A DNA stretch of 50,446 nt, taken from assembly GCA_022865485.1 (NCBI GenBank), contig JALHSZ010000019.1, positions 1 through 50,446 of the forward strand, given 5' to 3'. This document shows, in pieces, positions 29,209-40,411 of the stretch (positions are counted from its first letter, which is position 1; every line of letters starts with the position of its first letter). The stretch comes from Dehalococcoidales bacterium (GTDB taxonomy: Bacteria > Chloroflexota > Dehalococcoidia > Dehalococcoidales > BS750m-G39). Made by a program: the position numbers and the translations under genes. The notes beneath the pieces are model-generated. The model made no database searches and was not told the DNA's origin. It was given only the letters and a program-made list of their open reading frames with translations.

Positions 29209-29443
29209 CCAGTCTGCTCGAATTACGTCGGCTAGAGGTGGAGTAGGCGATCCTCTTCAGTATAATTATCAAAGTGTAGCAGGAGTGGGAGCTCCTGCTT
29301 GCCGTGTCAAAGAGTCGCTTTGTTTGTTAGATATCTCTTTGGCCATAAATTCCAGCGAAATGTTACTGGCAGATTTTAATGGGTGTGGTTGGGCTTGTGC
29401 CTTTCCCCGTAGGTTTTGCTGTTGAAAAGGAGGGTAATAGACT

Positions 29444-30538
29444 TTGGGTAAGATAAATGTAGCCATAGTAGGAGTGGGCAATTGTGCCTCTTCCCTGGTT
29501 CAGGGCGTTCACTACTATGAGAAAGCAAAAGAGAATGAATTTGTACCTGGACTTATGCATGTCAATCTCGGCGGGTATCATATCAGCGATATTAATTTCG
29601 TGGCTGCCTTCGATATCGATAAGAACAAGGTAGGTAAGGACCTGGCCCGAGCCATTTTTACCGAACCCAATAATACCTTCAAGTTTTGTGAGGTGCCCAC
29701 TACCGGGGTTAAGGTTCACCGGGGAATGACTCATGATGGGTTGGGTATTTATCTATCCAAAATAATAGAGAAGGCACCGGGTCCCACCGCCGATATTGTT
29801 AAAATCCTCAAAGAGACCAAGACCGATATGGTGATTAATTACCTGCCGGTGGGCAGCGAAGAAGCCACCAAGTGGTATATTGAGCAGGTGCTAGCCGCGG
29901 GCTGCGGCTTTATCAACTGCATTCCGGTCTTCATTGCCCGAGAGAAGTATTGGCAGCAGCGTTTCGAGCAGAGCGGGCTGCCGGTTATCGGAGATGACAT
30001 AAAATCTCAGGTAGGAGCTACCATTGTTCATCGTATCCTTACCCGGTTGTTCGGGGACCGCGGGGTGAAACTGGAGCGCACCTACCAGTTGAACTTCGGC
30101 GGCAATACCGACTTCTACAATATGCTGGAGAGGGAACGCCTGGAGTCCAAGAAGATATCGAAGACCACTTCCGTCACCTCTCAGCTGGATTATGAGATGA
30201 AGCCTGATGATATCCATGTCGGCCCCAGTGATTACGTCCCTTGGCTGCTCGACCGCAAGTTCTGCCATATCAGGATGGAGGGGCGAACCTTTGGTGATGT
30301 TCCCCTCAACCTTGAATTGAAGCTTGAGGTCTGGGACAGCCCCAACTCGGCAGGGGTGGTCATTGATGCTATAAGGTGCTGTAAGCTCGCCTTAGACCGT
30401 GGACTTAAAGGAGCTTTGGTATCTCCCTCGTCCTACTTTATGAAATCACCACCGGTCCAGTATACCGATGACCAGGCTCACCGAAATGTGGAAGAGTTTA
30501 TCACTGCTAATAAACCAGTGGAGAGCACACCCGTTTGA
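29444..30538 (+). CDS. ino1: Inositol-3-phosphate (myo-inositol-1-phosphate) synthase
   Basis: [77 protein letters not shown] start. Confidence 0.93.
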   Translation: MGKINVAIVGVGNCASSLVQGVHYYEKAKENEFVPGLMHVNLGGYHISDINFVAAFDIDKNKVGKDLARAIFTEPNNTFKFCEVPTTGVKVHRGMTHDGLGIYLSKIIEKAPGPTADIVKILKETKTDMVINYLPVGSEEATKWYIEQVLAAGCGFINCIPVFIAREKYWQQRFEQSGLPVIGDDIKSQVGATIVHRILTRLFGDRGVKLERTYQLNFGGNTDFYNMLERERLESKKISKTTSVTSQLDYEMKPDDIHVGPSDYVPWLLDRKFCHIRMEGRTFGDVPLNLELKLEVWDSPNSAGVVIDAIRCCKLALDRGLKGALVSPSSYFMKSPPVQYTDDQAHRNVEEFITANKPVESTPV

Positions 30539-30570
30539 TTGAGTCGCCACGGAGGTTTGGGTAGCTAGCG

Positions 30571-31743
30571 GTGAAGATAGCATTGGTTTCGCCGTATGAT
30601 TTCGCCTATCCTGGCGGCGTCTGCATTCATATTTCCTGTCTGGAACAGCAATTTACCCGGATGGGTCACGAGGTCAGAGTCATTGCTCCTGCCTCTAAGG
30701 CTATTTCGGGCTTTGGCGACAGGTTCATTCCCATCGGCAGGCCCCGCCCCATTCCCACCAGTGGCTCTATTGCCCGGCTTACTGTCTCCCCGTGGCTGTC
30801 CTCTAAGATAAAAGAAGTCCTCGAGCGGGAAAAATTCGACATTATCCACCTTCACGAGCCTTTGATGCCCATGTTATGCACTACCGTGCTCCGCTTGTCG
30901 AATACGGCAACGGTGGGCACCTTTCATGCCAGTCATGGCAAGCCAGGCTATAATCTGGGCCGACCCGTTGGCAAGTGGTTTTTAAAGAGGTGGTTCCGCA
31001 GGCTTCACGGCAAGATTGCGGTGTCTAAGCCAGCCATGGAGTTTGCCCACGGGCATTTCCCCGGATACTACAATATCATCCCCAACGGCGTGGATTTGGA
31101 GCACTTTTCCCCCGATGTAGCTCCCATTGAGGAATTCAACGATGGCAAGTTGAATATCCTCTTTGTCGGCCGTCTGGAGAGCCGAAAAGGGGTGAAATAT
31201 CTAATTGAAGCCTTCGTGCGGGTTAAGCAGGCAGTCCCCGATTCCCGGCTTATTATCGTCGGCCCCGGCACCAGGCTGCGGCGCCAGTATGAGAAGAAGG
31301 TGGCTAAGAGCGGGCTTAAAGATGTCGTCTTTGTCGGCTTTGCCAGTTACGAAGACTTGCCCCGCTACTACCAGACCGCCGATATTTTTTGTGCCCCAGC
31401 CACCGGCTCGGAGAGCTTCGGCATTATTTTGCTTGAGGCGATGGCGCTAGGCAAGCCGATTGTGGCTTCAAACATAGAGGGTTATGCCAGCGTGATAAGC
31501 GATGGCGTTGACGGGCAGCTGGTGCCGCCGAAAGATAGTCAAAGCCTGGCCCAGGCTTTAATCTCTCTTTTGAACAACGAGTCGCTTCGCCAGGAGATGG
31601 GGGCTAAGGGAAGGGCTAAGGCGATGGATTATAGCTGGGAGCGTGTTGCCCGGGATGTCCTGGACTATTATATGAGGGTGCTCGGTGAGCCGCCCTGGCG
31701 GAAGAAGTTTCCCCAGTCAAAAACGGCGCCGATTTTAGTTTAA
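30571..31743 (+). CDS. GT4-family glycosyltransferase, PimA-like (phosphatidylinositol mannosyltransferase candidate)
   Basis: KIALVSPYDFAYPGGVCIHISCLEQQFTRMGHEV, NVDLEHF-type motif (IIPNGVDLEHFSP), LFVGRLESRKGVKYLIEAF, GSESFGIILLEAMALGKPIVAS; GTG start. Confidence 0.85.
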   Translation: MKIALVSPYDFAYPGGVCIHISCLEQQFTRMGHEVRVIAPASKAISGFGDRFIPIGRPRPIPTSGSIARLTVSPWLSSKIKEVLEREKFDIIHLHEPLMPMLCTTVLRLSNTATVGTFHASHGKPGYNLGRPVGKWFLKRWFRRLHGKIAVSKPAMEFAHGHFPGYYNIIPNGVDLEHFSPDVAPIEEFNDGKLNILFVGRLESRKGVKYLIEAFVRVKQAVPDSRLIIVGPGTRLRRQYEKKVAKSGLKDVVFVGFASYEDLPRYYQTADIFCAPATGSESFGIILLEAMALGKPIVASNIEGYASVISDGVDGQLVPPKDSQSLAQALISLLNNESLRQEMGAKGRAKAMDYSWERVARDVLDYYMRVLGEPPWRKKFPQSKTAPILV

Positions 31744-31773
31744 GCCAAAAGCGGGAGTAGTTCAGTTAATACC

Positions 31774-32388
31774 ATTTCGCAAAAATCAGGCGCTAAAGCA
31801 AGTCTGTCCCGAATTCGCCGCGCCATAGCCTATAGTATTACCCAGCCAGTGGTGCAGGTTCTGGCCCGGACACGACTAACCCCCGATGTTATAACCTGGT
31901 TTGGCTTTGTATTAATCCTCGGTGCGTCGGCGCTTATTATCACCGGACATCCATTTGCCGCTGGATTTGTGGTGCTGGTAGCTGGCTTTTTTGATATCCT
32001 GGACGGAGCACTGGCTCGGCATACAGGGCGAGTTACTCCTTTTGGCGGCGTCCTCGACTCAACCCTTGACCGCTTGGCCGATGCGGCGCTGCTGGTGGCT
32101 ATTCTGGTTTTCTTCGAAGATACGCCGTGGATAGTGCTGCTGGTCTTCCTGACACTGGTTGCCTCTCTGCTGGTGAGCTATATCAGAGCCAGGGCGGAGG
32201 CGGCAGGGTTGGAGTGCCAGGGGGGAATCTTTACCCGTTCCGAGAGGATAATCGTGCTGGCGCTGGGTCTGTTACTTAGTAACCTGACTAACGCTCTGGT
32301 TATTGCCCTGGCTATCATCGCCGCCTTCAGCTTTTTCACCGCCGGCCAGAGGTTATTCAGTGTCTGGCGGCATCAAAAAAGCAAATAG
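31774..32388 (+). CDS. CDP-alcohol phosphatidyltransferase (phosphatidylinositol phosphate synthase candidate); start codon uncertain
   Basis: Motif DGALARHTGRVTPFGGVLDSTLDRLAD matches D-G-x2-A-R-x8-G-x3-D-x3-D. ORF track starts at GTG 31849, but SLSRIRRAIAYSITQPVVQVLARTRLTPDVIT looks like family N-terminus extending upstream; ATT 31774 or CTG 31804 are non-canonical alternatives. Confidence 0.85.
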   Translation: MSQKSGAKASLSRIRRAIAYSITQPVVQVLARTRLTPDVITWFGFVLILGASALIITGHPFAAGFVVLVAGFFDILDGALARHTGRVTPFGGVLDSTLDRLADAALLVAILVFFEDTPWIVLLVFLTLVASLLVSYIRARAEAAGLECQGGIFTRSERIIVLALGLLLSNLTNALVIALAIIAAFSFFTAGQRLFSVWRHQKSK

Positions 32389-32427
32389 CCCTTAGCCCTT
32401 TTATTTATGATGCTATTTATGTTATAA

Positions 32428-33738
<1,311 letters not shown>

Positions 33739-33765
33739 CGGACGCTCTACACTGGCAAATCGAGC

Positions 33766-34230
33766 CTATATTTTCTTACGAAATACCACACGGTGCTGAC
33801 CCGGCCCACTATAGTGTCTGACTATCGGGATGCCTTCTTCATCCGGTTCCCCAATTAATTCCATTCCAATACTCTTATGAAAAGCGAGGGAAACTCCATT
33901 GTTCTTCGTCGTTATTGCCTTTAATTCTTTACACCCTTTCGCCCGGGCAAAATCAATGAAATGTTCGTACAGTCGGCGTCCTAACCCCTGTCCCTGATAA
34001 GACCGACGCACGCCGATGAGGTGAACGTAGGCAAGAGGGGCTGTTTGAGATATAAATCCAAAAAGATAGCCTAAGACTTGCTGACCTTCCTTGAAAACAA
34101 ACGCCGAATTCCCAAATTCATTTATGAACATTGGGTGATGCAGAGGCAAGGTACGCTCACTACCCCAGAAATCGTCAATGTCTTGGAGAATCTGGTCAAA
34201 ATCTGACTTGGAACAAAGAGCCAGTTCCAT
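33766..34230 (-). CDS. GNAT family N-acetyltransferase
   Basis: LIGVRRSYQGQGLGRRLYEHFIDFARAKGCKELKAITTKNNGVSLAFHKSIGMEL. Confidence 0.88.
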   Translation of the reverse strand: MELALCSKSDFDQILQDIDDFWGSERTLPLHHPMFINEFGNSAFVFKEGQQVLGYLFGFISQTAPLAYVHLIGVRRSYQGQGLGRRLYEHFIDFARAKGCKELKAITTKNNGVSLAFHKSIGMELIGEPDEEGIPIVRHYSGPGQHRVVFRKKI

Positions 34231-34240
34231 CCAGTTCGCT

Positions 34241-35140
34241 CTACACCGGTAGGTCTATCGTGTGTTTCTTCAGTTCCCCGATTATCTTTTCCGCTTCTTT
34301 TGCCGTAGGCGGCACCAGGGGCAGGCGTGGCTTGCCTACGCTGAAGCCGATGTGGTTGAGGGCGTATTTTATCGGCGCCGGGCTCGGAGGGCCCGGAATG
34401 GGAAACATGGCGTTCACCAGCGGCACCAGACTCCGATGAATGGCCGCCGCCTCGGCGATTTTGCCGCTGAGAATCAAGTCCATCATCTTCCGGTACTGCT
34501 TGCCGACTAGGTGCGTGGTCACGCCGATGACGCCGTAGCCCCCCAGCGCCATGATGGGAAAAGTATCGTTATCATTGCCGCTCCAGACGAGGAAGCCCTC
34601 CCTGGTGTTGCTGATGGTCTGGGCGACATGGGCCATGTCGCCGTTAGCTTCCTTGACCCCGACGATGTTTTTTATCTGGCTCAACTTGGCGATGGTCTCC
34701 CAAGTCATATTAATGACCACGCGCCCCGGTATGTTATACATGATGACGGGCAGGCTGGTGCTCCCGGCGATGGCCTTGAAATGCTGATAGATGCCTTCCT
34801 GATTGGGCTTGTTATAATAGGGCACCACCGAAAGGCAGGCATCCACCCCGATTTTCTCCGCCTTTTTGGTGGCTTCCACGGCTTCGGTGGTGCTGTTGCT
34901 GCCGGTGTAGGCGATGATTGTCCCGCGCTTGCCCACCGCCGACTTTATCTCGGTGAAAAGGCGCATCTCCTCCTCCCAGGTCAGCGTCGGCGCCTCCCCG
35001 GTCGTCGCCGCTACCACCACGCCCTCGCTTCCCGAGTCGAGCAGAGCCAGGGCTAGCTTTTTAGCCTGCTCATAGTTAACCGCCCCCTTTTCGTCGAAGG
35101 GGGTTACCATGGCGGTCAGTAATCGTCCCAGTGGCTTCAT
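34241..35140 (-). CDS. dapA: 4-hydroxy-tetrahydrodipicolinate synthase
   Basis: GRLLTAMVTPFDEKGAVNYEQAKKLALALLDSGSEGVVVAATTGEAPTLTWEEEMRLF, MYNIPGRVVINM, GVKEANGD. Confidence 0.96.
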   Translation of the reverse strand: MKPLGRLLTAMVTPFDEKGAVNYEQAKKLALALLDSGSEGVVVAATTGEAPTLTWEEEMRLFTEIKSAVGKRGTIIAYTGSNSTTEAVEATKKAEKIGVDACLSVVPYYNKPNQEGIYQHFKAIAGSTSLPVIMYNIPGRVVINMTWETIAKLSQIKNIVGVKEANGDMAHVAQTISNTREGFLVWSGNDNDTFPIMALGGYGVIGVTTHLVGKQYRKMMDLILSGKIAEAAAIHRSLVPLVNAMFPIPGPPSPAPIKYALNHIGFSVGKPRLPLVPPTAKEAEKIIGELKKHTIDLPV

Positions 35141-35144
35141 CTCC

Positions 35145-36173
35145 CTACCTCCCGGGATGTAGCCAATCCCTTTTAATCATCTCCTCGGCGATCTGGACGG
35201 CATTGAGCGCCGCTCCTTTACGCAGGTTGTCGGCGACAACCCACATCACCAGACCGTTGGGGTGAGAGGCATCCCGGTGAATGCGCCCGACAAATACCTC
35301 GTCGGTGCCCGCTGCCGACCAGGGTTGAGGATAGAGGCTTATAGCCGGGTCATCCAGTATCTTTATTCCCGGCGCTTGAGCCAGGATACGCCGTGCCTCA
35401 TCGGGAGACATCGGCTGGGAGAATTCTATGTGTACCGCTTCGCTATGCCCGATAAAGACCGGCACGCGGACGCAAACCGCCGAAATGGCAATATCGGGGG
35501 CGTGCATTATTTTCCTTGTCTCCTCCACCATCTTCCACTCTTCCTTGGTATAGGCGTTATCCAGGAAGACGTCTATCTCGGGCAGCAGGTTAAAGGCTAT
35601 CTGGTGGGGGTAAACATGAGGGACGGTGGTTTGCCCATCCAGTACCTGCTTGGCCTGCTCGGTTAGCTCCTCTACCGCGGCCGAGCCGGTGCCTGATACC
35701 GCCTGGTAGGTAGAAATAACAAGGCGCTTGATGGCATTGACCTTGTGCAGTGGGTTTAGCGCCACTACCATCTGGATGGTGGAACAGTTGGGATTAGCGA
35801 TAATCCCCTTGTGCCACTTAATGTCTTCAGCGTTGACCTCAGGCACCACCAGCGGCACCTTAGCGTCCATCCTGAATGCCGAGCTATTATCAACGACCAC
35901 GGCGCCCGACTGGGCGGCTATGGGCGAGAAGTAGCGGCTGGTCTCTGCCCCCGCCGAGAAGAGGGCGACATCTATTTTCTTGAATGATTCTGGGGTTGTC
36001 TCTTTAACCACCAGTTCATCATGATTGACAAACAGCTTCTTGCCCGCAGAACGGTCTGAGGCCAGCAGTTCGATGGAGTCCATGGGGAAGTTGCGCTGCT
36101 CCAGGACCTTGATGAACTCCTGCCCCACCATTCCGGTGGCGCCGACTATAGCTACTCTAAATCCTTTCATCAT
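35145..36173 (-). CDS. asd: Aspartate-semialdehyde dehydrogenase
   Basis: VAIVGATGMVGQEFIKVLEQRNFP, VVDNSSAFRMDAKVPLVVPEVN, GIIANPNCSTIQMVVALNPL. Confidence 0.96.
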   Translation of the reverse strand: MMKGFRVAIVGATGMVGQEFIKVLEQRNFPMDSIELLASDRSAGKKLFVNHDELVVKETTPESFKKIDVALFSAGAETSRYFSPIAAQSGAVVVDNSSAFRMDAKVPLVVPEVNAEDIKWHKGIIANPNCSTIQMVVALNPLHKVNAIKRLVISTYQAVSGTGSAAVEELTEQAKQVLDGQTTVPHVYPHQIAFNLLPEIDVFLDNAYTKEEWKMVEETRKIMHAPDIAISAVCVRVPVFIGHSEAVHIEFSQPMSPDEARRILAQAPGIKILDDPAISLYPQPWSAAGTDEVFVGRIHRDASHPNGLVMWVVADNLRKGAALNAVQIAEEMIKRDWLHPGR

Positions 36174-36970
36174 GCCTTCTCCAAGCCGAGTAGAATATCC
36201 AGACCGTAGGTTACCCCTTTTCGCTTGACCACTTCCTTAATGGCGAGCATCACACCGGGCATATAACACTCACGACCGCTGGTATCGTGGCGGATGCTCA
36301 GCGTTTGCCCCTCCCCTCCCAGGATTACCTCCTGGTGGGCTAGCAGTCCTGGCAAACGCACGCTGTGAATAGTGATACCTTCAACCTGCTCCCCTCGACT
36401 ATCCGATTTCTTACCCTGTTGCGGGGTGGCAAATGGCTTACCCCTGGCTTGAGCCATGGCTTTGGCCGTGGCCAGGGCGGTGCCCGAAGGCGCATCGAGC
36501 TTGCGCTCATGATGCAACTCTATGATTTCGACATGCTCAAGATACTTTCCGGCTATCTTGGCCAGGTGTATCATCAGCACCGCGCCCAGAGCGAAATTAG
36601 GCGCTATCACCACCCCCACCCCTCTAGCTTTAGCCTGGCGGTCGATTTCCTTGGTGTCGTCGGCGCTAAGTCCGGTGGTACCGATTACCAAGCTTACGCC
36701 GCGTTCGGTTGCTAGGCGCACCAGGGGCATAACGGCGTTGGCTGTGCTGAAATCTACAACTACCTCCGGCTTACAGGTGGTGAGAATATGCTCCAGGTCT
36801 GAAGAAAGGGGAACGGTGCCCGAGCCGTCGGGTAGAGGTAGGTAATCTTCAGTCGCCTTGATGTCGGTAGCACCTACGATTTGCATCTCGGTCTCACGGC
36901 ATAGGGCGTTAACCAAGGTCTGCCCCATCTTTCCCAGCGCGCCGTGAACGGCTACCCTTATCGGCTTCAT
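36170..36970 (-). CDS. dapB: 4-hydroxy-tetrahydrodipicolinate reductase
   Basis: IRVAVHGALGKMGQTLVNAL, VIGTTGLSADD, IIELHHERKLDAPSGTALATAKAM. Confidence 0.96.
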   Translation of the reverse strand: MKPIRVAVHGALGKMGQTLVNALCRETEMQIVGATDIKATEDYLPLPDGSGTVPLSSDLEHILTTCKPEVVVDFSTANAVMPLVRLATERGVSLVIGTTGLSADDTKEIDRQAKARGVGVVIAPNFALGAVLMIHLAKIAGKYLEHVEIIELHHERKLDAPSGTALATAKAMAQARGKPFATPQQGKKSDSRGEQVEGITIHSVRLPGLLAHQEVILGGEGQTLSIRHDTSGRECYMPGVMLAIKEVVKRKGVTYGLDILLGLEKA

Positions 36971-39222
36971 CGCCGGCGTCCTCTATCGGGCCCCCGGTTG
37001 TGGAACCCACCTTTATTTTGGGGAGGGCGGGAGTCCCCTGTTTTGAAGGGGTAGTCTTTAGACGGCGAGGCTGGCGGCTCAGCTCCAGGTGCATCAGACT
37101 GCTTTTCAAAAACCGCCCGTCGTGACAGGTTTACCCGTCCCATATCATCAATGTTGATTGCCTTAACCGTTAGCTCGTCGCCGATTTTAACCACGTCCTC
37201 GACCTTGGCTACCCGGTAGTCAGCCAGTTCGCTGATGTGAACCAGCCCCTCTTTGCCGGGAAGAATCTCCACCATAGCGCCGAAGTTCAATATCCGCGTC
37301 ACCTTTCCCGTGTAGGTGGCGCCGACCTCTACCTCTTTGGTTAGACTTTCAATGATATCGATAGCCTTGCGGGCTGATTCCTCATTAGGTGAACCGATAA
37401 TCACCGTGCCGTCGTTATCAATATCAATGGTCGTCTTGGTTTTTTCAATAATTGACCTTATCGTCTTCCCGCCGGTGCCGATGACAGCGCCGATTTTATC
37501 CGGGTCGATGGTTATTTTATACATCCTGGGCGCGTATTTGCTTAGCTCAGGTCGGTTGGAATTGATGGTCTGCCCCATTGTTTCCAGGATGGACAGCCGA
37601 GCCTGGCGAGCTTGCTCCAGTGTTTTTTCTATAATTTCGGTGCTTATGCCTTCGAGCTTGGTATCCATCTGCAGGGCGGTTATGCCATTAGTGGTACCAG
37701 CTACCTTAAAGTCCATATCCCCATAGGCGTCTTCTATACCCTCGATATCGGTCAGAACGACGTATTTCCCGTCCTTGCCGCTGACCAGGCCCATGGCCAC
37801 GCCGGCCACGGCGGTCTTGGTCGGTATGCCGGCATCCATCAGTGACAAGCTTGAAGCGCAGACACTGGCCATTGAGGTGCTGCCGCTGGAGCTTAAAACC
37901 TCGGAGACTAATCGGATGGTGTAAGGGAAGTCCTCAGCTTTGGGCAGTATCGGCTCAATGGCTCGCTCCGCCAGAGCACCGTGCCCGATTTCACGCCTCC
38001 CCGGTGAGCCGATGCGCTTTGTCTCGCCAGCGGAGAAGGGAGGAAAGTTGTAGTGGTGGATGAATCGTTTGCTTTCCTCTATGCCCAGTCCGTCAAGCGG
38101 TTGCTCCTTGCCGACAGAGCCCAGGGTGGTAATGGTCAGGACCTGGGTCTGTCCCCGGGTAAATAGCGCCGAGCCATGGGTGCGGGGCAGGAGTCCTACT
38201 TCGCAGCTGATGGGTCTGACTTCAGTCAGGCCCCGCCCGTCGATACGCTCCCCCTTATCGAGGAGGTGGCCTCTTATTTCAGCCCTGATTCGGCTCTCGA
38301 GGGCGTTGACAATATCCTCTTCGGCAAATGTCTCACAGAAGCTCTCCACCAGCTCTTTCTTCAGGCTGTTGAGAGCGTCTTCTCGCTGTGACTTCTCCGG
38401 CTGCTTAAGGGCCGGTACCAGCTTCTCGTCAACTATGGGCGCAATCGCCGCCAGCGCCTCGGGGTTGACCTCGCTTGTCGGAGCCTCCAGCTTGGGCTTG
38501 CCGCAGGCTTGCTGGAGCTGCTCCTGTAGCTTGATGATACCCTGGTTGGTCTGGTGCCCGAGCTCTATCGCCTTCATCACAATATCCTCCGGAGCCTCTC
38601 TGGCGCCGGCTTCTACCATTACGATAGCCTGCTTGGTGCTGACGACGACCATGTCGAGCTGGCTGTCTTCCAGCTGGGCCAGGGTTGGATTCAATATAAG
38701 CTCGTTGTTTATATAGCCTATATGAACCGCGGCTACCGGGCCATCGAAGGGCACTTCTGAGATCGATAGCGCCGCCGAGCCGCCGATGACCGCCAGTATA
38801 TCGGGGTCGTTTTCCTGGTCGGCGGAAAGTACGGTAATGATGAGCTGGATGTCTCGGCGCCATTCCTTGGGCAGCAGCGGGCGTATCGGGCGGTCGGTAA
38901 GACGGCTGGCCAGGGTTGCCTCCTGGCTGGGGCGTCCCTCCCTGCGGATAAAGCCGCCGGGAATCTTACCGGCAGCGTAGAGCCTTTCTTCGTAATCGAT
39001 GGTTAGGGGTAGAAAATTTATCCCTTCCCGGGGTTCGTCGCTGGTGCAGACAGTAACCAGGACTACGGTATCCCCGTAGCGTGCGGTTACCGCCCCGGCT
39101 GCCTGTCCGGCCAGCTTTCCGGTGTCGATAATAAGCCTTCTACCACCGACCTCACATTCAAAAGAACTAGGTGATATCAATAGCCTCTCCCCAAATTTAC
39201 TTACGTAGACCGAGCCTGGCAA
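36967..39222 (-). CDS. pnp: Polyribonucleotide nucleotidyltransferase (PNPase)
   Basis: [58 protein letters not shown] and S1 domains; start may be downstream of 39222 because that M overlaps rpsO. Confidence 0.96.
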   Translation of the reverse strand: MPGSVYVSKFGERLLISPSSFECEVGGRRLIIDTGKLAGQAAGAVTARYGDTVVLVTVCTSDEPREGINFLPLTIDYEERLYAAGKIPGGFIRREGRPSQEATLASRLTDRPIRPLLPKEWRRDIQLIITVLSADQENDPDILAVIGGSAALSISEVPFDGPVAAVHIGYINNELILNPTLAQLEDSQLDMVVVSTKQAIVMVEAGAREAPEDIVMKAIELGHQTNQGIIKLQEQLQQACGKPKLEAPTSEVNPEALAAIAPIVDEKLVPALKQPEKSQREDALNSLKKELVESFCETFAEEDIVNALESRIRAEIRGHLLDKGERIDGRGLTEVRPISCEVGLLPRTHGSALFTRGQTQVLTITTLGSVGKEQPLDGLGIEESKRFIHHYNFPPFSAGETKRIGSPGRREIGHGALAERAIEPILPKAEDFPYTIRLVSEVLSSSGSTSMASVCASSLSLMDAGIPTKTAVAGVAMGLVSGKDGKYVVLTDIEGIEDAYGDMDFKVAGTTNGITALQMDTKLEGISTEIIEKTLEQARQARLSILETMGQTINSNRPELSKYAPRMYKITIDPDKIGAVIGTGGKTIRSIIEKTKTTIDIDNDGTVIIGSPNEESARKAIDIIESLTKEVEVGATYTGKVTRILNFGAMVEILPGKEGLVHISELADYRVAKVEDVVKIGDELTVKAINIDDMGRVNLSRRAVFEKQSDAPGAEPPASPSKDYPFKTGDSRPPQNKGGFHNRGPDRGRRR

Positions 39223-39460
39223 TCAGGCTGCGATACCGGCCGACGTCCTCTCGGCTTAAGTAGGCGAGTAACCTTCTTCTCTGTCCGACCAGCTTAAGCA
39301 GCCCCCGTTGCGTGTGATAGTCATGCCGATTAGCCATCATATGCCCGGTCAACTGGTTTATTCTTTCGGTGAGCAAGGCTATCTGAACTTCAGCTGAGCC
39401 TGTATCTCCTTCGCGGAGCCCGAATTTGCCTACGATTTCGGTCTTTTTCTCTTTGTCCAA
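39197..39460 (-). CDS. rpsO: Ribosomal protein S15
   Basis: [64 protein letters not shown]. Confidence 0.98.
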   Translation of the reverse strand: MDKEKKTEIVGKFGLREGDTGSAEVQIALLTERINQLTGHMMANRHDYHTQRGLLKLVGQRRRLLAYLSREDVGRYRSLIARLGLRK

Positions 39461-39521
39461 GTTTACAACCCCTCTGTTCCCACGTATTTTAGCAGATATG
39501 GATTACCCTTTGAATTAACCG

Positions 39522-39550
39522 ATTATAACATAACCAGTGACGACTGTAAA
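39522..39550 (-). promoter_or_regulatory. rpsO-pnp promoter
   Basis: Minus strand TTTACA (39550-39545) - 17 nt - TATAAT (39527-39522) with TGT extended -10. Confidence 0.7.
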
Positions 39551-39579
39551 TTTAGGGGGCTCAAGATGAAAACGGTTGC

Positions 39580-39608
39580 TTGACTTTGCAAAAAATTGTA
39601 GTTATAGT
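39580..39608 (+). promoter_or_regulatory. Promoter for zinc-ribbon gene A
   Basis: TTGACT (39580-39585) - 17 nt - TATAGT (39603-39608); about 160 nt leader to the ATG. Confidence 0.65.
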
Positions 39609-39777
39609 TATGGCTGTAGTCGATACCTTGGTTAGTGTTGCTTCCCAGCTTGACCTCTGCGTAGCAGAGAGCCCTCGGGGTAAATAGTATTACAAGCTAT
39701 AGGTCCGACGAAGGGTTTTTAGAGCCAGGAGACTGCAACCACGACAAGGGACTAACAAAATATGAGGAGGAGCAGTA

Positions 39778-40071
39778 ATGGCTCTAGCAGACAAGACCCT
39801 CGTATGCCGTGACTGCGGGCAAGAGTTCGTTTTCAGCACCGGTGAGCAGGAGTTTTACCAGTCTCACGGTTTGCAAAACGAGCCCTCTCGTTGTCCGGAA
39901 TGCCGGGCGACAAAGCGAAAAGAGCGCTGGGGTGACTCCAAGCAACCGCGGCAGATGTTTACTGTAACCTGTGCCGAGTGCGGCGCCGAAACCACCGTGC
40001 CTTTTGAGCCCAGAGAAGGACGCCCGGTCTATTGCAAAGAGTGCTACGTTAAGCAAAGAGAAGGTGGTTAA
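39778..40071 (+). CDS. Small zinc-ribbon (zf-trcl / CxxC-x-CxxC) protein, paralog A
   Basis: CRDCGQEFVFSTGEQEFYQSHGLQNEPSRCPECR...CAECGAETTVPFEPREGRPVYCKECY; GAGGAGG SD. Confidence 0.9.
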   Translation: MALADKTLVCRDCGQEFVFSTGEQEFYQSHGLQNEPSRCPECRATKRKERWGDSKQPRQMFTVTCAECGAETTVPFEPREGRPVYCKECYVKQREGG

Positions 40072-40106
40072 GCCTTCGCCTTATATAGCTACCAACTATA
40101 TATACC

Positions 40107-40400
40107 ATGAATGTTGGTACCTGTCGGGTTAGGCTCCGTTTCCCAGAGAATCTATCGCTTAAGGGTAAGCGGCAGATACTGAAGTCTGTTACCACGCGCC
40201 TTAGAAGCAAGTTCAATGTCTCCGTGGCTGAAGTGGATGACAATGAGCTTTGGCAGCTAGCGACTCTGGGTATCTCCTGCGTCAGCAATAATAATCGATA
40301 TACCAATGAAGTCCTGTCCAAGGTGGTGGACTTTATTGTTAACGGTCGCTTTGATGTAGAGATGCTGGACTATGAGATTGAGATCTTACCCGTTTTCTGA
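40107..40400 (+). CDS. DUF503 (YlxP-like) protein
   Basis: GTCRVRLRFPENLSLKGKRQILKSVTTRLRSKFNVSVAEVDDNELWQLATLGISCVS. Confidence 0.9.
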   Translation: MNVGTCRVRLRFPENLSLKGKRQILKSVTTRLRSKFNVSVAEVDDNELWQLATLGISCVSNNNRYTNEVLSKVVDFIVNGRFDVEMLDYEIEILPVF

Positions 40401-40411
40401 CCGGGGTTTTA

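Noticed and set aside
29138-29425. 95-aa + strand ORF (MAGRQREGYALPVGQ...)
   Set aside because: Out-of-frame overlap with the DUF5679 gene and its spacer; no family motif, and the 46-aa GTG-initiated frame is better supported.
34511-35056. 181-aa + strand ORF
   Set aside because: Antisense to dapA, no family resemblance.
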